DNA of 64,000 nt from Ralstonia sp. 25mfcol4.1 (GCF_900104095.1 NZ_FNJO01000007.1:248001-312000); one strand, 5' to 3'. Shown: positions 35,653-44,603, counted from the stretch's first letter. Notes: a model not told the origin generated them from the sequence alone. Program-made: numbers and translations.

Positions 35653-36126
35653 TCAGTGGGAGTGGCCCTTGCGCTCGCGCGTCGACTCGCGCACATGCAC
35701 GGCAGGCACATCGACCACGTCGCCTTTGGCGGTGGCCACCGCCGAGATGTCAGGCATCACCGGCATGGCCGGCAGCAGCACCGGCATGCCGAGCCAGTGG
35801 CCCCAGGCGTCCACCCAGGCACGCTGGGTGGCCGCGCCAAGTTCCAGCATGGCGTTGGCATAGTGCAGTGGGATCGACATCAGCGGCATCTGGCTGGTCC
35901 ACTGCCGCGCGTAGAGTTCCTCGGGGTCTTGCGGCACGAAGCAGGAGGCCCAGTCGAACTGGGTTTCCTCCACGATCGACCGCGAGAAGTCGGCGTTCAG
36001 GCCCATCATCTTTTGCCAGTTTTCCAGCAGCTTGTTGTCGAACGTCGCAAACGGCTGGAAGGCAGGCGGAAAAGCGAACGGCTGGAACGGCCAGGCGGCC
36101 CAGGGGTTCGTAGGTTGGCTTTGCAT
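35653..36126 (-). CDS. Phasin-like / small aromatic-rich protein
   Basis: A 157-residue cytoplasmic protein. The N-terminus is rich in Pro, Phe and Trp (NPWAAWPFQPFAFPPAFQPF), followed by amphipathic helical segments: LLENWQKMMGLNADFSRSIVEETQFDW and MLELGAATQRAWVDAWGHWLG. These recall polyhydroxyalkanoate-granule phasins, which coat storage granules. The similarity is by feel and composition, not by a strict motif. The C-terminus is charged (RESTRERKGHSH). It has no operon partner: acnB and the repeat-protein gene lie to the left and a LysR gene 430 bp to the right. It may instead be an unrelated hypothetical protein. Confidence 0.5.
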   Translation of the reverse strand: MQSQPTNPWAAWPFQPFAFPPAFQPFATFDNKLLENWQKMMGLNADFSRSIVEETQFDWASCFVPQDPEELYARQWTSQMPLMSIPLHYANAMLELGAATQRAWVDAWGHWLGMPVLLPAMPVMPDISAVATAKGDVVDVPAVHVRESTRERKGHSH

Positions 36127-36557
36127 GCTGAAGACTCCAGGTTGGAAACCGGTGACAAAGACGGTTTGGCAGCGCGGACGGTGCTGCCAGCGCTGGATGC
36201 GCCAGTCGATTGGACAGTTGACCCGGCGGGGGTGATGCCGGCTTCACGGGCAGGCAGCACGGGCATCGCTCGGGCCGACCACCACATCGTCATCCATCAA
36301 GGACCACGGGTCAACCGGCGGATATCCCGGCCCCTTCGCGATTCGCGATGCAGTGTGTGGCACGAAAGTCGCCGGACCGCCTGCCATCGTGCAGGAGTCA
36401 TGCGTCATGACGAAGACGGCGCGTCATCGCGGACACTGTGAAGCCTTCGGCCGCCTGACAGATGTCGTATGCCGTCCCCGTCACAACTGGCGCATGCCGT
36501 CGCGCCGGAGGCACAATAGGGGCTCGAAATTCACGCGGATCGCGACCGGGAGAGGAA
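36127..36557. other. Gene-free stretch before the LysR gene
   Basis: A 431-bp region with no supportable gene. It contains one exact inverted repeat GTCATG-CGT-CATGAC (36397-36411) about 150 bp upstream of the LysR start, which could be a regulator site. I see no terminator or consensus promoter here. Confidence 0.5.
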
Positions 36558-37484
36558 ATGGAACTGCGGCAACTGCGCTACTTCGTGCACGTGGTGGAGC
36601 TTGGCAGCATGGGGCAGGCGGCCCAGCGGCTCGGCGTGGTCACGTCCGCGTTGAGCCAGCAGATCAGCCGTCTGGAAAGCGAACTGTCCACGCGGCTGCT
36701 GCAGCGCACGTCCAGTGGCGTGGTGCCCACCGATGCGGGGCTGGCGTTCTGGCGCCAGGCGCAACTGGCGCTGCGGCATGCCGACGATGCCGCGCTTGCG
36801 GCGCGTACGGCGCGGCTGTCGGGCCATGTCAGCGTGGGCATGGCGCCGAGCACGCTTGCCGTGCTGGGACCGACGTTCATGCTGGCCATGCGTGACAGGT
36901 ATCCCGATATCCGCCTGCATCTGGTCGAAAGCCTGTCGGGCGGCCTGGCCACGATGATCGGCGCGCGCCAGCTCGACCTGGCCGTGCTGTTCCAGTTGGA
37001 GCCGGGGCAACGCTGGAGCAGCATGCCGTTGCTGGAAGAACGCCTGTTCGTGATCGCGCGGCCCGACCAGCCCGGCCTGCCGGCCGCCGGGACCGTGCAG
37101 CTGAATGCCATCGGCGACCTGCCGCTGATCCTGCCAAGCGGCGCCCACGGGCTGCGCGCGGTGCTCAACGCGGCGTCGGCGCGCAACCAGCGTCCGCTGA
37201 ATGTGGTGGCGGAGATCGATGGCCTGGCGATGCTGATGGATGCCGTGCGCGCCGGCATTGGTGCCACCATCCAGCCCGGCGCGGCCGTGGCCCGCCATCT
37301 GGGCGATCCGCTGACGCTGATCGAGATCGCCGATGCCGGGGTGAGCCGCCCCAACATGCTGGTGAGCCTGTCGGACGATGAACTGTCGCCCGCCGGCCTT
37401 GCCGCGCGAAGCGTGCTGGAGCAGGTGGCGCGCGAACTGGTGACGGCCGGACGCTGGCCGGGCGCCACCCTTCACAAATCCTGA
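36558..37484 (+). CDS. LysR-family regulator (Nac/Cbl-like) linked to a TctC gene
   Basis: A 308-residue LysR protein. Its N-terminus MELRQLRYFVHVVELGSMGQAAQRLGVVTSALSQQISRLE is typical of the NAC-like subgroup. The effector domain starts near GHVSVGMAPSTLAVLGP. The ATG at 36558 has AGAGGAA upstream. It lies 94 bp before a Bug/TctC gene on the same strand; LysR-TctC pairs are frequent in Cupriavidus and Bordetella and usually control uptake or breakdown of an organic acid. The ligand is not deducible. Confidence 0.85.
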   Translation: MELRQLRYFVHVVELGSMGQAAQRLGVVTSALSQQISRLESELSTRLLQRTSSGVVPTDAGLAFWRQAQLALRHADDAALAARTARLSGHVSVGMAPSTLAVLGPTFMLAMRDRYPDIRLHLVESLSGGLATMIGARQLDLAVLFQLEPGQRWSSMPLLEERLFVIARPDQPGLPAAGTVQLNAIGDLPLILPSGAHGLRAVLNAASARNQRPLNVVAEIDGLAMLMDAVRAGIGATIQPGAAVARHLGDPLTLIEIADAGVSRPNMLVSLSDDELSPAGLAARSVLEQVARELVTAGRWPGATLHKS

Positions 37485-37578
37485 ACACCGTCTGCTGCGT
37501 GGGGGCTGGCGCACATGGCGCGCGGTCCGTAGAGTCGGGGAACTCGAACGATTCCAACGATTCCCGCAGGAGACTCGC

Positions 37579-38580
37579 ATGACCCCACGCACGCCGCGCC
37601 GCATCGCGCTGAAGGCGCTCGGCACCATGGCCCTGGCTGCCGCCATCCCGGCCCCTTTCACCACCGCTGCATTCGCCGCCGATGCCTGGCCGTCCAAGCC
37701 GATCACGCTGGTCGTGCCCTTTGCGTCGGGCGGCACCACCGACATCATCGGGCGTGCCGTGGGCCAGCGGCTGGGCGAGGCGCTGGGCCAGCCCGTCGTG
37801 GTCGATAACCGGCCCGGCGCTGGCGGCACCATCGGCGGGGCGCTGGTGGCGCGCGCCAACCCGGACGGCTACACGTTCCTGCTGGCCACCGTGGCCCATA
37901 CGATGGCCCCCGGCATCTACAAGACGCTGCCGTACGACTTCCAGAAGGACCTGGAACCGATCGGCATGGTGGCGCTGACGCCGAACGTGGTGATCGTCAA
38001 CCCGTCGATTCCGGCCAAGTCAGTTCAGGAACTGGTGGCCTACATCAAGGCCAATCCGGGCAAGGTCAACTATGGATCGGCCGGTATCGGCAGCACCGAG
38101 CACCTGTCGGGCGAGCTGTTCCGCGCGTCTACGGGCACCGATATCTCCCATGTGCCGTACAAGGGTGGCGCGCCGATGATGACCGACCTGATCGCGGGCC
38201 AGATCCAGATGGCGATCGAGACCAGCCCGTCGGCCAATCCGCATATCAAGAGCGGCAAGGTCAAGGCGCTGGCCGTGACGTCAGCCAAGCGTTCGGCCGC
38301 CTACCCCGGCGTGCCGACCGTGGCCGAAAGCGGCGTGCCTGGATACGAGGTGACCACCTGGTATGCGTTGATGGCGCCGCATGGCACGCCCGAGGCGGTG
38401 CGCCAGCGCGTGAGCGCCGAGCTGGCCAAGGTGCTGAAGCAGCCGGACGTGCAGAAGCGATTCGACGAACAGGGCGTGACCGCCGGCGACATGACGCCGC
38501 AGCAGCTGGCCGGCTTCATCAGGACCGAAACCACCAAGTGGACCAAGGTGGCCAAGGATTCGGGCGCGAAGGCCGAATAG
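37579..38580 (+). CDS. Bug/TctC-family periplasmic solute-binding protein
   Basis: A 333-residue exported protein of the tripartite tricarboxylate transporter receptor family. The N-terminus has twin arginines (RRIALKALG) before a hydrophobic segment ending AAFAAD, so Tat or Sec export is possible. The family blocks WPSKPITLVVPFASGGTTDIIGR, VVVDNRPGAGGTIGG and HVPYKGGAPMMTDLIAGQI are present. There are no TctA/TctB membrane genes here, as is usual for Bug proteins, so it may feed a distant transporter or act in sensing. It follows the LysR gene. Confidence 0.9.
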   Translation: MTPRTPRRIALKALGTMALAAAIPAPFTTAAFAADAWPSKPITLVVPFASGGTTDIIGRAVGQRLGEALGQPVVVDNRPGAGGTIGGALVARANPDGYTFLLATVAHTMAPGIYKTLPYDFQKDLEPIGMVALTPNVVIVNPSIPAKSVQELVAYIKANPGKVNYGSAGIGSTEHLSGELFRASTGTDISHVPYKGGAPMMTDLIAGQIQMAIETSPSANPHIKSGKVKALAVTSAKRSAAYPGVPTVAESGVPGYEVTTWYALMAPHGTPEAVRQRVSAELAKVLKQPDVQKRFDEQGVTAGDMTPQQLAGFIRTETTKWTKVAKDSGAKAE

Positions 38581-38627
38581 CCGGATCAGGCCCGAGGCTG
38601 GCCAGTTTCCCGGCCGCCGCCGCGCGG

Positions 38628-39245
38628 TTACATCGCGCGGCGGATCTCCGACACCCCGAACGCCGCCAGCGCCAGTCCGGCCACCCGGTCGATCCACTGG
38701 CGCAGGCGCGTGCCCAGTGCGTGGCGCGCGCCCGTGACCATCGCCACCAGCACGCACCACCAGGCGATCGATCCGCAAAACACGCCCAGCACCGTGGTCA
38801 TGGCAATCGTCGTCGAGAACGGCCCGCGCGGCGCCAGCGTGGCGAACAGCGCGGCGAACATGATGATGGTCTGCGGGTTGGTCAGCGTCAGCAGAAAGGC
38901 GCTGGCGAACGCGCGCAGGCCCGAGCCATTGCCGCGCAGCGTGGCGACCTGCTCGGTCGGCTTCTGGAAGAACGTACGCAGCCCCAGGTAGAGCAGGAAC
39001 AGCCCGGCGGCAATATGCAGCGGCTTGTCGTAGGCCAGCATGAACTGCGACACCCCCACCAGCCCCAGTGCGGCCACCAGGCCATACACGGCATCGCCAC
39101 AGGCGATGCCGAAGCCGATCGACAGGCCGGCGCGCGGGCCGTCGGTCAGCGTGCGGCGTATGCAGAGCATCCCCATGGGGCCGACCGGCGCGGCAACGGC
39201 CAGGCCGACGCCGGCGGCGGTCAGGAAGAGGGTGGGCAGGGACAT
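38628..39245 (-). CDS. LysE/RhtB-family amino-acid exporter
   Basis: A 205-residue inner-membrane protein with about six hydrophobic segments. The N-terminal GLAVAAPVGPMGMLCIRRTLTDGPRAGLSIGFGIACGDAVYGLVAALGL and the LTLTNPQTIIMFAALFA segment are diagnostic of LysE-type translocators, which export amino acids such as lysine, threonine or homoserine lactone. The start at 39245 begins MSLPTLFLTAAGVG. It is convergent with the TctC gene and has no evident operon partner. The substrate is unknown. Confidence 0.88.
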   Translation of the reverse strand: MSLPTLFLTAAGVGLAVAAPVGPMGMLCIRRTLTDGPRAGLSIGFGIACGDAVYGLVAALGLVGVSQFMLAYDKPLHIAAGLFLLYLGLRTFFQKPTEQVATLRGNGSGLRAFASAFLLTLTNPQTIIMFAALFATLAPRGPFSTTIAMTTVLGVFCGSIAWWCVLVAMVTGARHALGTRLRQWIDRVAGLALAAFGVSEIRRAM

Positions 39246-39300
39246 GGTGGTTGTCTCGGTGAGTGTTGGTGTTGTCCGCCGATTCTAGCGGCTAGTCGGC

Positions 39301-40890
39301 TCAAGCGGCCGCCGGGGCCGCACCTCGCGCCAGCACCTGCGCCAGTTCCACGGCCGGCACCGGCCGGCCGAACAGCCAGCCCTGGCCGTAGTCCACGCCC
39401 TGCGCGCGCAGAAAATCGGCCTGGGCGCGGTCTTCGATGCCTTCGGCCACCACCTGCAGCCCCAGCGACTGGGCCATGGCGATGATGTGCGGCGCCACGG
39501 TGCTCGACGCCGCCTCCTGCCCGATCGTGTCGACAAAGGACTTGTCGATCTTCAACGCGTCCACCTTGAAGCTCTGCAGGTACGACAGGCTGGAGTAGCC
39601 CGTGCCGAAGTCGTCGATATAGACCGGGTGGCCCGCGTCGCGGAATGCCTGAATCGTGTCGCGCGCCACGTCCGGCTCCAGGAAGCCGCGCTCGGTGGCC
39701 TCGATGCGGATCTGGTCGGGCGAGATGCCGGTGCCGCGCAGGCGTGCGGTCAGCACGCCCAGAAAGCGGCGGCTCTTCAGGTCTTCCGTGCCCACGTTGA
39801 TCGATACGTAGAACGATGGATGCCGGCGCAGCAGCGTGCCCAGTTCGGCCAGCACGATATCGAGCACCTGGTCGGTGATCTGCTGGATCAGGCCGGCATT
39901 TTCCGCCATCGGGATGAACAGGTTGGGGCGTACCAGCCGGCCGTGACGGCGCCAGCGCACCAGGGCTTCGACGCCCACGCACTGGTTGTCCGACAGCGAG
40001 ACGATGGGCTGGTAGTGCACGGCCATCTCGTGCCGCCGCACCGCCCCGCGCAACTCGCCTTCCAGGCTGAAGCGACGGGTGGCGCGGCGCCAGACCAGGA
40101 TGCCCAACGGCACCCCGGCGGCCAGCCCCACGACCAGCCCGCCCACCAGCAGCGCCTTCCAGTTGGCCAGCAGCGCGGCCCGCGGCGCCAGCACCACCAC
40201 CGCCAGCGGCATCGTGCGCGACTTGCGCAGAACGATCGACGCGTCGTCGTCGTTGGCCGCGTCGCTGCCGGATCCGTAGGCGTGGTCGGCGTAGGCGCGT
40301 TGCAGCCGCGCCAGGTTGGCGCCCTGCGACGCGGCGAAGATGCGCCCGGCATCGGTCTGCACGGCGGCCAGCATGCGCGATTCGCGGTCCACCACGTCGA
40401 CGAAGGTCTGCGGGTCGAGCCCGACATAGCTGCCGTTGCGGCCCAGCAGCATCGATCGGCGCGGCGCGGCAAACGGGTTGGGCTGGTCGAACCAGTAATC
40501 CAGGCCGTCTGGCGTGCGCCAGTCGGGCGGCGGCAGGATGAACTGGTCGGCTTGCACGGCGCCCAGCAGGGCCGAGCACAGCCGCTTGCCGCCCCGGTAG
40601 GCGCCCGCATCCTGGATGTGCCGATAGGTATAGGTAATGCGCCGCATCTCCACCAGATGCGATGAAGAGCAGGGGTCCTCGCGCAGCGATTCCAGGTCCT
40701 GCAGTGCGTTGAGTGCCTGGGTCATGACCGTCTCGGCGCGCGTCACGGCGGCGTCGGCAAACACGCTCAGCTGGTCGGATTCGCGCCGGCTGGCTTCGAG
40801 CTGGGCCATGAACACGCCGATTCCCACCGGGAACAGCGTGGCCATCGTCGCCAGCACGATCGTCACAACCAAGAACCAGCTGCGCTGCAT
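39301..40890 (-). CDS. CSS-motif EAL-domain cyclic-di-GMP phosphodiesterase
   Basis: A 529-residue inner-membrane enzyme. A TM helix at residues 5-28 is followed by a periplasmic CSS domain with the CSS motif (PCSSSHL) near residue 74 and a second cysteine in KRLCSALLG. TM2 lies at about 243-265 and the cytoplasmic EAL domain at about 275-520. Catalytic motifs are intact: EAL in GVEALVRW, SINVGTEDL, IEATERG, IDDFGTGYSS, LKIDKSF and EGIEDRAQ. Family members sense thiol/disulfide state with the CSS cysteines and hydrolyse c-di-GMP to pGpG, usually favouring motility. Flagellar genes on both sides make a motility role reasonable, though this is inference. Confidence 0.92.
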   Translation of the reverse strand: MQRSWFLVVTIVLATMATLFPVGIGVFMAQLEASRRESDQLSVFADAAVTRAETVMTQALNALQDLESLREDPCSSSHLVEMRRITYTYRHIQDAGAYRGGKRLCSALLGAVQADQFILPPPDWRTPDGLDYWFDQPNPFAAPRRSMLLGRNGSYVGLDPQTFVDVVDRESRMLAAVQTDAGRIFAASQGANLARLQRAYADHAYGSGSDAANDDDASIVLRKSRTMPLAVVVLAPRAALLANWKALLVGGLVVGLAAGVPLGILVWRRATRRFSLEGELRGAVRRHEMAVHYQPIVSLSDNQCVGVEALVRWRRHGRLVRPNLFIPMAENAGLIQQITDQVLDIVLAELGTLLRRHPSFYVSINVGTEDLKSRRFLGVLTARLRGTGISPDQIRIEATERGFLEPDVARDTIQAFRDAGHPVYIDDFGTGYSSLSYLQSFKVDALKIDKSFVDTIGQEAASSTVAPHIIAMAQSLGLQVVAEGIEDRAQADFLRAQGVDYGQGWLFGRPVPAVELAQVLARGAAPAAA

Positions 40891-41281
40891 CGGGAGCCCT
40901 CAGGAGAGTGCGCCACGGAGGGCGCCCACGGCGCGGTGCGCGCCGTCCCATTCACAAACACACAAACCGGATTTGACAGTCTTGTCAGTGTTGCCTGATA
41001 TCTGGAGTGAGGAAGTCTTGCGTTGCTGCACCACAAAATCACCTGCCTGCTCTGGGGAGCATAGCTAACAATCACCGCTCACGTCTGATACTTTGAGCCT
41101 GTTTTTGCAATTTCCAATGGCGACATGCGAGGGCGCCGCCCTGCCGGCGGCACGGCCTTGACCACAGGGTAAGGGATATTTGCCTACGCCCGGATTCATC
41201 CCGATGGCGGGGTGGTGCCGGGCTTGACAGTGGCGGACGCCTCACATGCGCCAGATCGGCAGCAGCCATACAGGAGCCACC
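40891..41281. other. Gene-free stretch with a strong rightward promoter
   Basis: A 391-bp region between the EAL gene and the VOC-family gene. Its notable content is the promoter and candidate transcript described at 40973-41106. From 41107 to 41281 I see only the ribosome site (CAGGAG) of the next gene. Confidence 0.6.
40973..41106 (+). ncRNA. Candidate small RNA or long leader with near-consensus promoter
   Basis: TTGACA (40973-40978) and TGATAT (40996-41001) are spaced by exactly 17 bp, one of the best sigma-70 matches in the window. The predicted start is near 41008. About 100 bases later GCTCA (41077-41081) can pair with TGAGC (41094-41098), followed by CTGTTTTTGC, a weak terminator. 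A hairpin TGCTC-TGGG-GAGCA lies in between. This could be a roughly 100-nt RNA, or a 275-nt leader of the VOC gene at 41282. No expression evidence is available. Confidence 0.4.
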
Positions 41282-41695
41282 ATGAAAGATGCTGACCCGC
41301 GCCCGACCTGGCGCTTCGACCACCTGAACGTGTCGGCGGGGAGCCACAAGGTGCTGGAAGAGTTCTTTGGCGGCGTGATGGGGCTGCAGACAGGCTATCG
41401 GCCGCCATTTCCGTTTCCGGGCGCCTGGCTGTATGCCGGCGACCAGGCCGTGATCCACGCCGTGGACGATCCCCGGCTCGATGCCGGGTCCGGCGCGCTG
41501 CAGGTCGGCCATATCGCGTTCCGCAGCGACGCGCCGGCGGCGCCGCTCATCGCCCGGCTGCAGGCGGGCCCGTGGCCGTTTCGCGTGGCGCGCGTGCCGG
41601 CGGACAACACACTGCAGATCTTTGTCTCGCTGCCGGGCGGGCTGGTCATCGAACTGGACATGCCCGACGACGGCTCGATGCAGGCAGGCCGCTGA
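41282..41695 (+). CDS. VOC (glyoxalase/dioxygenase) superfamily protein
   Basis: A 137-residue protein with a single vicinal-oxygen-chelate domain. Possible metal ligands are the His in RFDHLNVSAG, the His in VGHIAFR and the Glu in LVIELDMP, the standard VOC spacing. Family members include glyoxalase I-like lyases, extradiol dioxygenases and resistance proteins. The ATG at 41282 has AGGAG nine bases upstream. It is a lone gene with convergent neighbours and the substrate is unknown. Confidence 0.78.
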   Translation: MKDADPRPTWRFDHLNVSAGSHKVLEEFFGGVMGLQTGYRPPFPFPGAWLYAGDQAVIHAVDDPRLDAGSGALQVGHIAFRSDAPAAPLIARLQAGPWPFRVARVPADNTLQIFVSLPGGLVIELDMPDDGSMQAGR

Positions 41696-41755
41696 AGCGG
41701 CCAGCGGCCGGATGGGGCAGTGGGGGCAGGGCGGCGTGGCGCCGGCGCCTACAGG

Positions 41756-41791
41756 CTGGACATCGCTCCCGTCAGGCAACGGGATGTCCAG
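41756..41791. terminator. Long hairpin between convergent genes
   Basis: CTGGACAT/ATGTCCAG plus inner CCCGT/ACGGG form a 13-bp stem with a 4-base bulge. It lies between the VOC gene (plus) and the 2-hydroxyacid dehydrogenase (minus). It is a likely two-way transcription end without a U-run. Confidence 0.55.
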
Positions 41792-41877
41792 TGCAGTGCC
41801 GGGGTGCGGGCGCCGTATTTCCGCTCTCTGTCAGCCCGGCTACGCTTTTTCGACGGCGGCCGCCGGCTCGCCGGTGC

Positions 41878-42816
41878 TCAGACGGCCGACTTCAGGACCG
41901 CGCCGGTGGCGAAGAAGCTCTGCAGGTTGTCGAACACCAGCCCGGCCATTGCCGCACGGGTCTCGTGCGTGCCGCTGGCCACGTGCGGCAGCAGCACCAC
42001 GTTGTCCAGCGCGAACAGGGCTTCGGGCACCTTGGGCTCGTGCTCGAACACGTCCAGCCCGGCGCCGGCAATGCGCTGGTGCGTCAGGGCATCGACCAGT
42101 GCCGCTTCATCCACCACCGTGCCGCGGGCGATATTGATCAGATAGCCCTTCGGGCCCAGCGCCTTCAGTACGTCGGCGGACACCAGGTGGCGCGTCTCGG
42201 GGCCGCCCGATGCGGCGATTACCAGGAAGTCGGCCCACTCGGCCAGCGCCTGTATCGACGGCTCGAAGCGATAGGGCACCCCGTCCTGCGCCTTGCGGCC
42301 GAAGTAGCGCACCTCCATGTCGAAGCCGCTCGACCGTTTGGCGATGACGCGGCCGATCCGGCCCATGCCGACGATGCCCAGCCGCTTGCCGCTGACGCGC
42401 GTGGTCAGCGGATACGGGCCCTTGAGCCAGTCGCCACGGCGGACGTAGCGGTCGGCGGCGCTGACCTGCCGCGCCGCGTCCATCAGCAGCGCAAACGCGG
42501 TGTCGGCCACGCAGTCGTTGAGCACGTCGGGCGTGTAGCCCACGGCAATGCCGCGTGCGCGGGCGGTGTCCAGGTCCAGCTTGTCCAGGCCCACGCCGAA
42601 GCTGGAAATCACGCGCAGGTTCGGCAGCGTGGCCAGCATCGCGGCGTCCACGCCGGTGGCGGCGCGCGTGGTCATTGCCACGAACTCGCCGCCGTGCCGT
42701 GCCAGGTAGGCGGCGGGATCGCTTTCGGCCCAGAGCGGATGCACGTCGAAATGCTTGGCCAGACGGGCTTCGGTCTGTTCCGGGAGCCGGCCATGCTGCA
42801 GGAGGCGGGGTTTCAT
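41878..42816 (-). CDS. D-isomer 2-hydroxyacid dehydrogenase (GhrB/hydroxypyruvate reductase-like)
   Basis: A 312-residue NAD(P)-dependent reductase. The cofactor motif is GIVGMGRIGRVIAKR near residue 150. The catalytic trio Arg (NIARGTVVDE), Glu (GLDVFEHEP) and His (LPHVASGT) is intact. Such enzymes reduce glyoxylate, hydroxypyruvate or related 2-keto acids. It is the last gene of a four-gene operon with a TctC protein, an RraA-fold protein and a dehydratase. It would plausibly remove a 2-keto or aldehyde-acid product of the pathway; the exact substrate is not known. The ATG at 42816 lies 42 bp after the tctC stop. Confidence 0.87.
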   Translation of the reverse strand: MKPRLLQHGRLPEQTEARLAKHFDVHPLWAESDPAAYLARHGGEFVAMTTRAATGVDAAMLATLPNLRVISSFGVGLDKLDLDTARARGIAVGYTPDVLNDCVADTAFALLMDAARQVSAADRYVRRGDWLKGPYPLTTRVSGKRLGIVGMGRIGRVIAKRSSGFDMEVRYFGRKAQDGVPYRFEPSIQALAEWADFLVIAASGGPETRHLVSADVLKALGPKGYLINIARGTVVDEAALVDALTHQRIAGAGLDVFEHEPKVPEALFALDNVVLLPHVASGTHETRAAMAGLVFDNLQSFFATGAVLKSAV

Positions 42817-42858
42817 GCGAGAAGAGTCCTTTTCTTGTGGAAGTGTCCGGGCGCGCGG

Positions 42859-43827
42859 TCAGTCGGCGCTCAGGTGATTATCGGCGATGATCCTTGCGTA
42901 ACGCTTGCGGTCGCTGGCGATGGTCTCGGCAAACTGCTGCGGCGTGCTGCCCACCGGAATCGCGCCCTGTTCGATCAGTTGCTTCCTTACCTCCGGCATG
43001 GCTACCGCCTTCTTCACGTCGGCGGCGATCTTGTCGACGATGTCCTTCGGCGTGCCGGCGGGCGCCAGCAGGCCCACCCAGGAACCCGACTCGGCGTTCT
43101 GGATGCCGGCCTCGGCCAGCGTGGGCACGTCGGGCATCGATGGCGACCGCACGTTGCCGGTCACGGCCAGCGCGCGCAGCTTGCCGGCCTTCACGTGGCC
43201 CGTGGTTTCCAGGATCGACGCGAACAGCATGTCGACGTTGCCGGCCATCAGGTCGGTCATGGCCGCGCCGCCGCCCTTGTAGGGCACGTGCAGCATGTCG
43301 GTGCCCGTGGCGGCCTTGAAGATCTCGCCGGACAGGTGCGGCGAGCCACCCGTGCCGGAGCTGGCGAACGTCAGCTTGCCGGGCCTGGCCTTGGCCAGCG
43401 CCACCAGTTCCTTCGGCGTCTTCGCGGCCAGGCCCGGCGTGACCACCAGCGCGAACGGCAGTTCGGCCATCATCGTTACCGGCACGAAGCTGTCGGGCTT
43501 GTAGTTGAGCTTCTTGTACAGGAACGGGTTGATGGATTGGGTGCCGACGTTGCCAGCCACCAGCGTGTAGCCATCGGGCTTGGCGCGCGCGGTCAGTTCC
43601 AGGCCGACGTTGCCGGCGGCGCCGGGGCGGTTGTCCACCACCACCGGCTGACTCCAGATCTGCGACAGCCGCTGTGCGACGAGCCGCGTGCCGATGTCGG
43701 TGCCGCCGCCGGGCGTGAACGGCACGATGATGGTGACGGGTCTGGTCGGCCATTCGCCCTGGGCGTGGGCGCCAAAGGCAGCGGTAACGGCAAGGGCCGC
43801 GGCGGCGATGCGGGCAATCTTCAACAT
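42859..43827 (-). CDS. Bug/TctC-family solute-binding protein of the sugar-acid operon
   Basis: A 322-residue exported receptor with a Sec signal peptide (MLKIARIAAAALAVTAAFGAHA). Family blocks are WPTRPVTIIVPFTPGGGTDIGTRLV, VVVDNRPGAAGNVGLE and LHVPYKGGGAAMTDLMAGNVD. The ATG at 43827 has CCGGAGA upstream. Sandwiched between catabolic enzyme genes, it most likely binds the organic or sugar acid that the operon degrades. Membrane partner genes are absent. Confidence 0.9.
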   Translation of the reverse strand: MLKIARIAAAALAVTAAFGAHAQGEWPTRPVTIIVPFTPGGGTDIGTRLVAQRLSQIWSQPVVVDNRPGAAGNVGLELTARAKPDGYTLVAGNVGTQSINPFLYKKLNYKPDSFVPVTMMAELPFALVVTPGLAAKTPKELVALAKARPGKLTFASSGTGGSPHLSGEIFKAATGTDMLHVPYKGGGAAMTDLMAGNVDMLFASILETTGHVKAGKLRALAVTGNVRSPSMPDVPTLAEAGIQNAESGSWVGLLAPAGTPKDIVDKIAADVKKAVAMPEVRKQLIEQGAIPVGSTPQQFAETIASDRKRYARIIADNHLSAD

Positions 43828-43874
43828 GGGTTGTCTCCGGAATTGTTTTAGGTTTTTATGTCTGGGCCTGCGCG

Positions 43875-44594
43875 TCAGCGGCCGCGGGCCTTGCGCCAGG
43901 CCGCGAAGTCCTCGCGCGCCTGCTCGGCGGTCGGCGGATAGAGCCCGATGATCGAGCGCCCGTTGCGCACTTCCTCGGTCACGAAGTCCTCGAACGCGGT
44001 CATTTCCACGGCCTCGGCGGCGATTTCTTCTGCGATGTGCCACGGAATGACGACCACGCCTTCGGCATCGCCCACGATCACGTCGCCGGGGAACACCGCC
44101 ACGTCGCCGCATCCGATCGGCACGTTGAATTCCAGCGCCTGATGCAGCGTCAGGTTGGTGGGGGCCGACGGACGATGGTGGTACGCGGGCATGGCCATCT
44201 GCGCGATCTCGGGCGAATCGCGGAAGCCGCCGTCGGTGACGATGCCCGCGCCGCCGCGCTGTATCAGTCGCGTGACCAGGATCGATCCCGCCGATGCGGC
44301 GCGTGCGTCCTTGCGGCTGTCGATTACCAGCACGGCGCCGGGCGGGCACTGCTCGATGGCCTGGCGCTGCGGATGGTTCGGGTCCTGGAACACGGTGATG
44401 GGGTTCAGGTCCTCGCGCGCCGGGATATAACGCAACGTGAACGCCTCGCCGACCATCGTGCCGGCGTCGGGGTTGAGCGGGCGCACGTCCTGGATGAACT
44501 GGTTGCGCAGGCCGCGCTTGAACAGCGCGGTGCAGAGCGTGGCGGTGCTGACGGTCCTCAGCGCGTCGCGCAGACTGGAACTGAGCGGGGTCAT
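43875..44594 (-). CDS. RraA-fold aldolase/decarboxylase family protein
   Basis: A 239-residue protein of the RraA/HMG-aldolase fold. Signatures are the N-terminal TVSTATLCTALFKRGLRNQFIQDVRPL, GEAFTLRY, GAVLVIDSRKDARAASAGSILVTRLIQRGGAGIVTDGGFRDS and the later GDVAVFPGDVIVGDAEGVVVIPWHIAEEI. RraA-like enzymes cleave 4-hydroxy-4-carboxy-2-oxo acids or decarboxylate oxaloacetate with a divalent metal. Here it follows a dehydratase by 9 bp, so it may split or process the 2-keto-3-deoxy acid formed. It is not the RNase E regulator despite the family name. Confidence 0.85.
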   Translation of the reverse strand: MTPLSSSLRDALRTVSTATLCTALFKRGLRNQFIQDVRPLNPDAGTMVGEAFTLRYIPAREDLNPITVFQDPNHPQRQAIEQCPPGAVLVIDSRKDARAASAGSILVTRLIQRGGAGIVTDGGFRDSPEIAQMAMPAYHHRPSAPTNLTLHQALEFNVPIGCGDVAVFPGDVIVGDAEGVVVIPWHIAEEIAAEAVEMTAFEDFVTEEVRNGRSIIGLYPPTAEQAREDFAAWRKARGR

Positions 44595-44603
44595 GGGGTG
44601 GCC

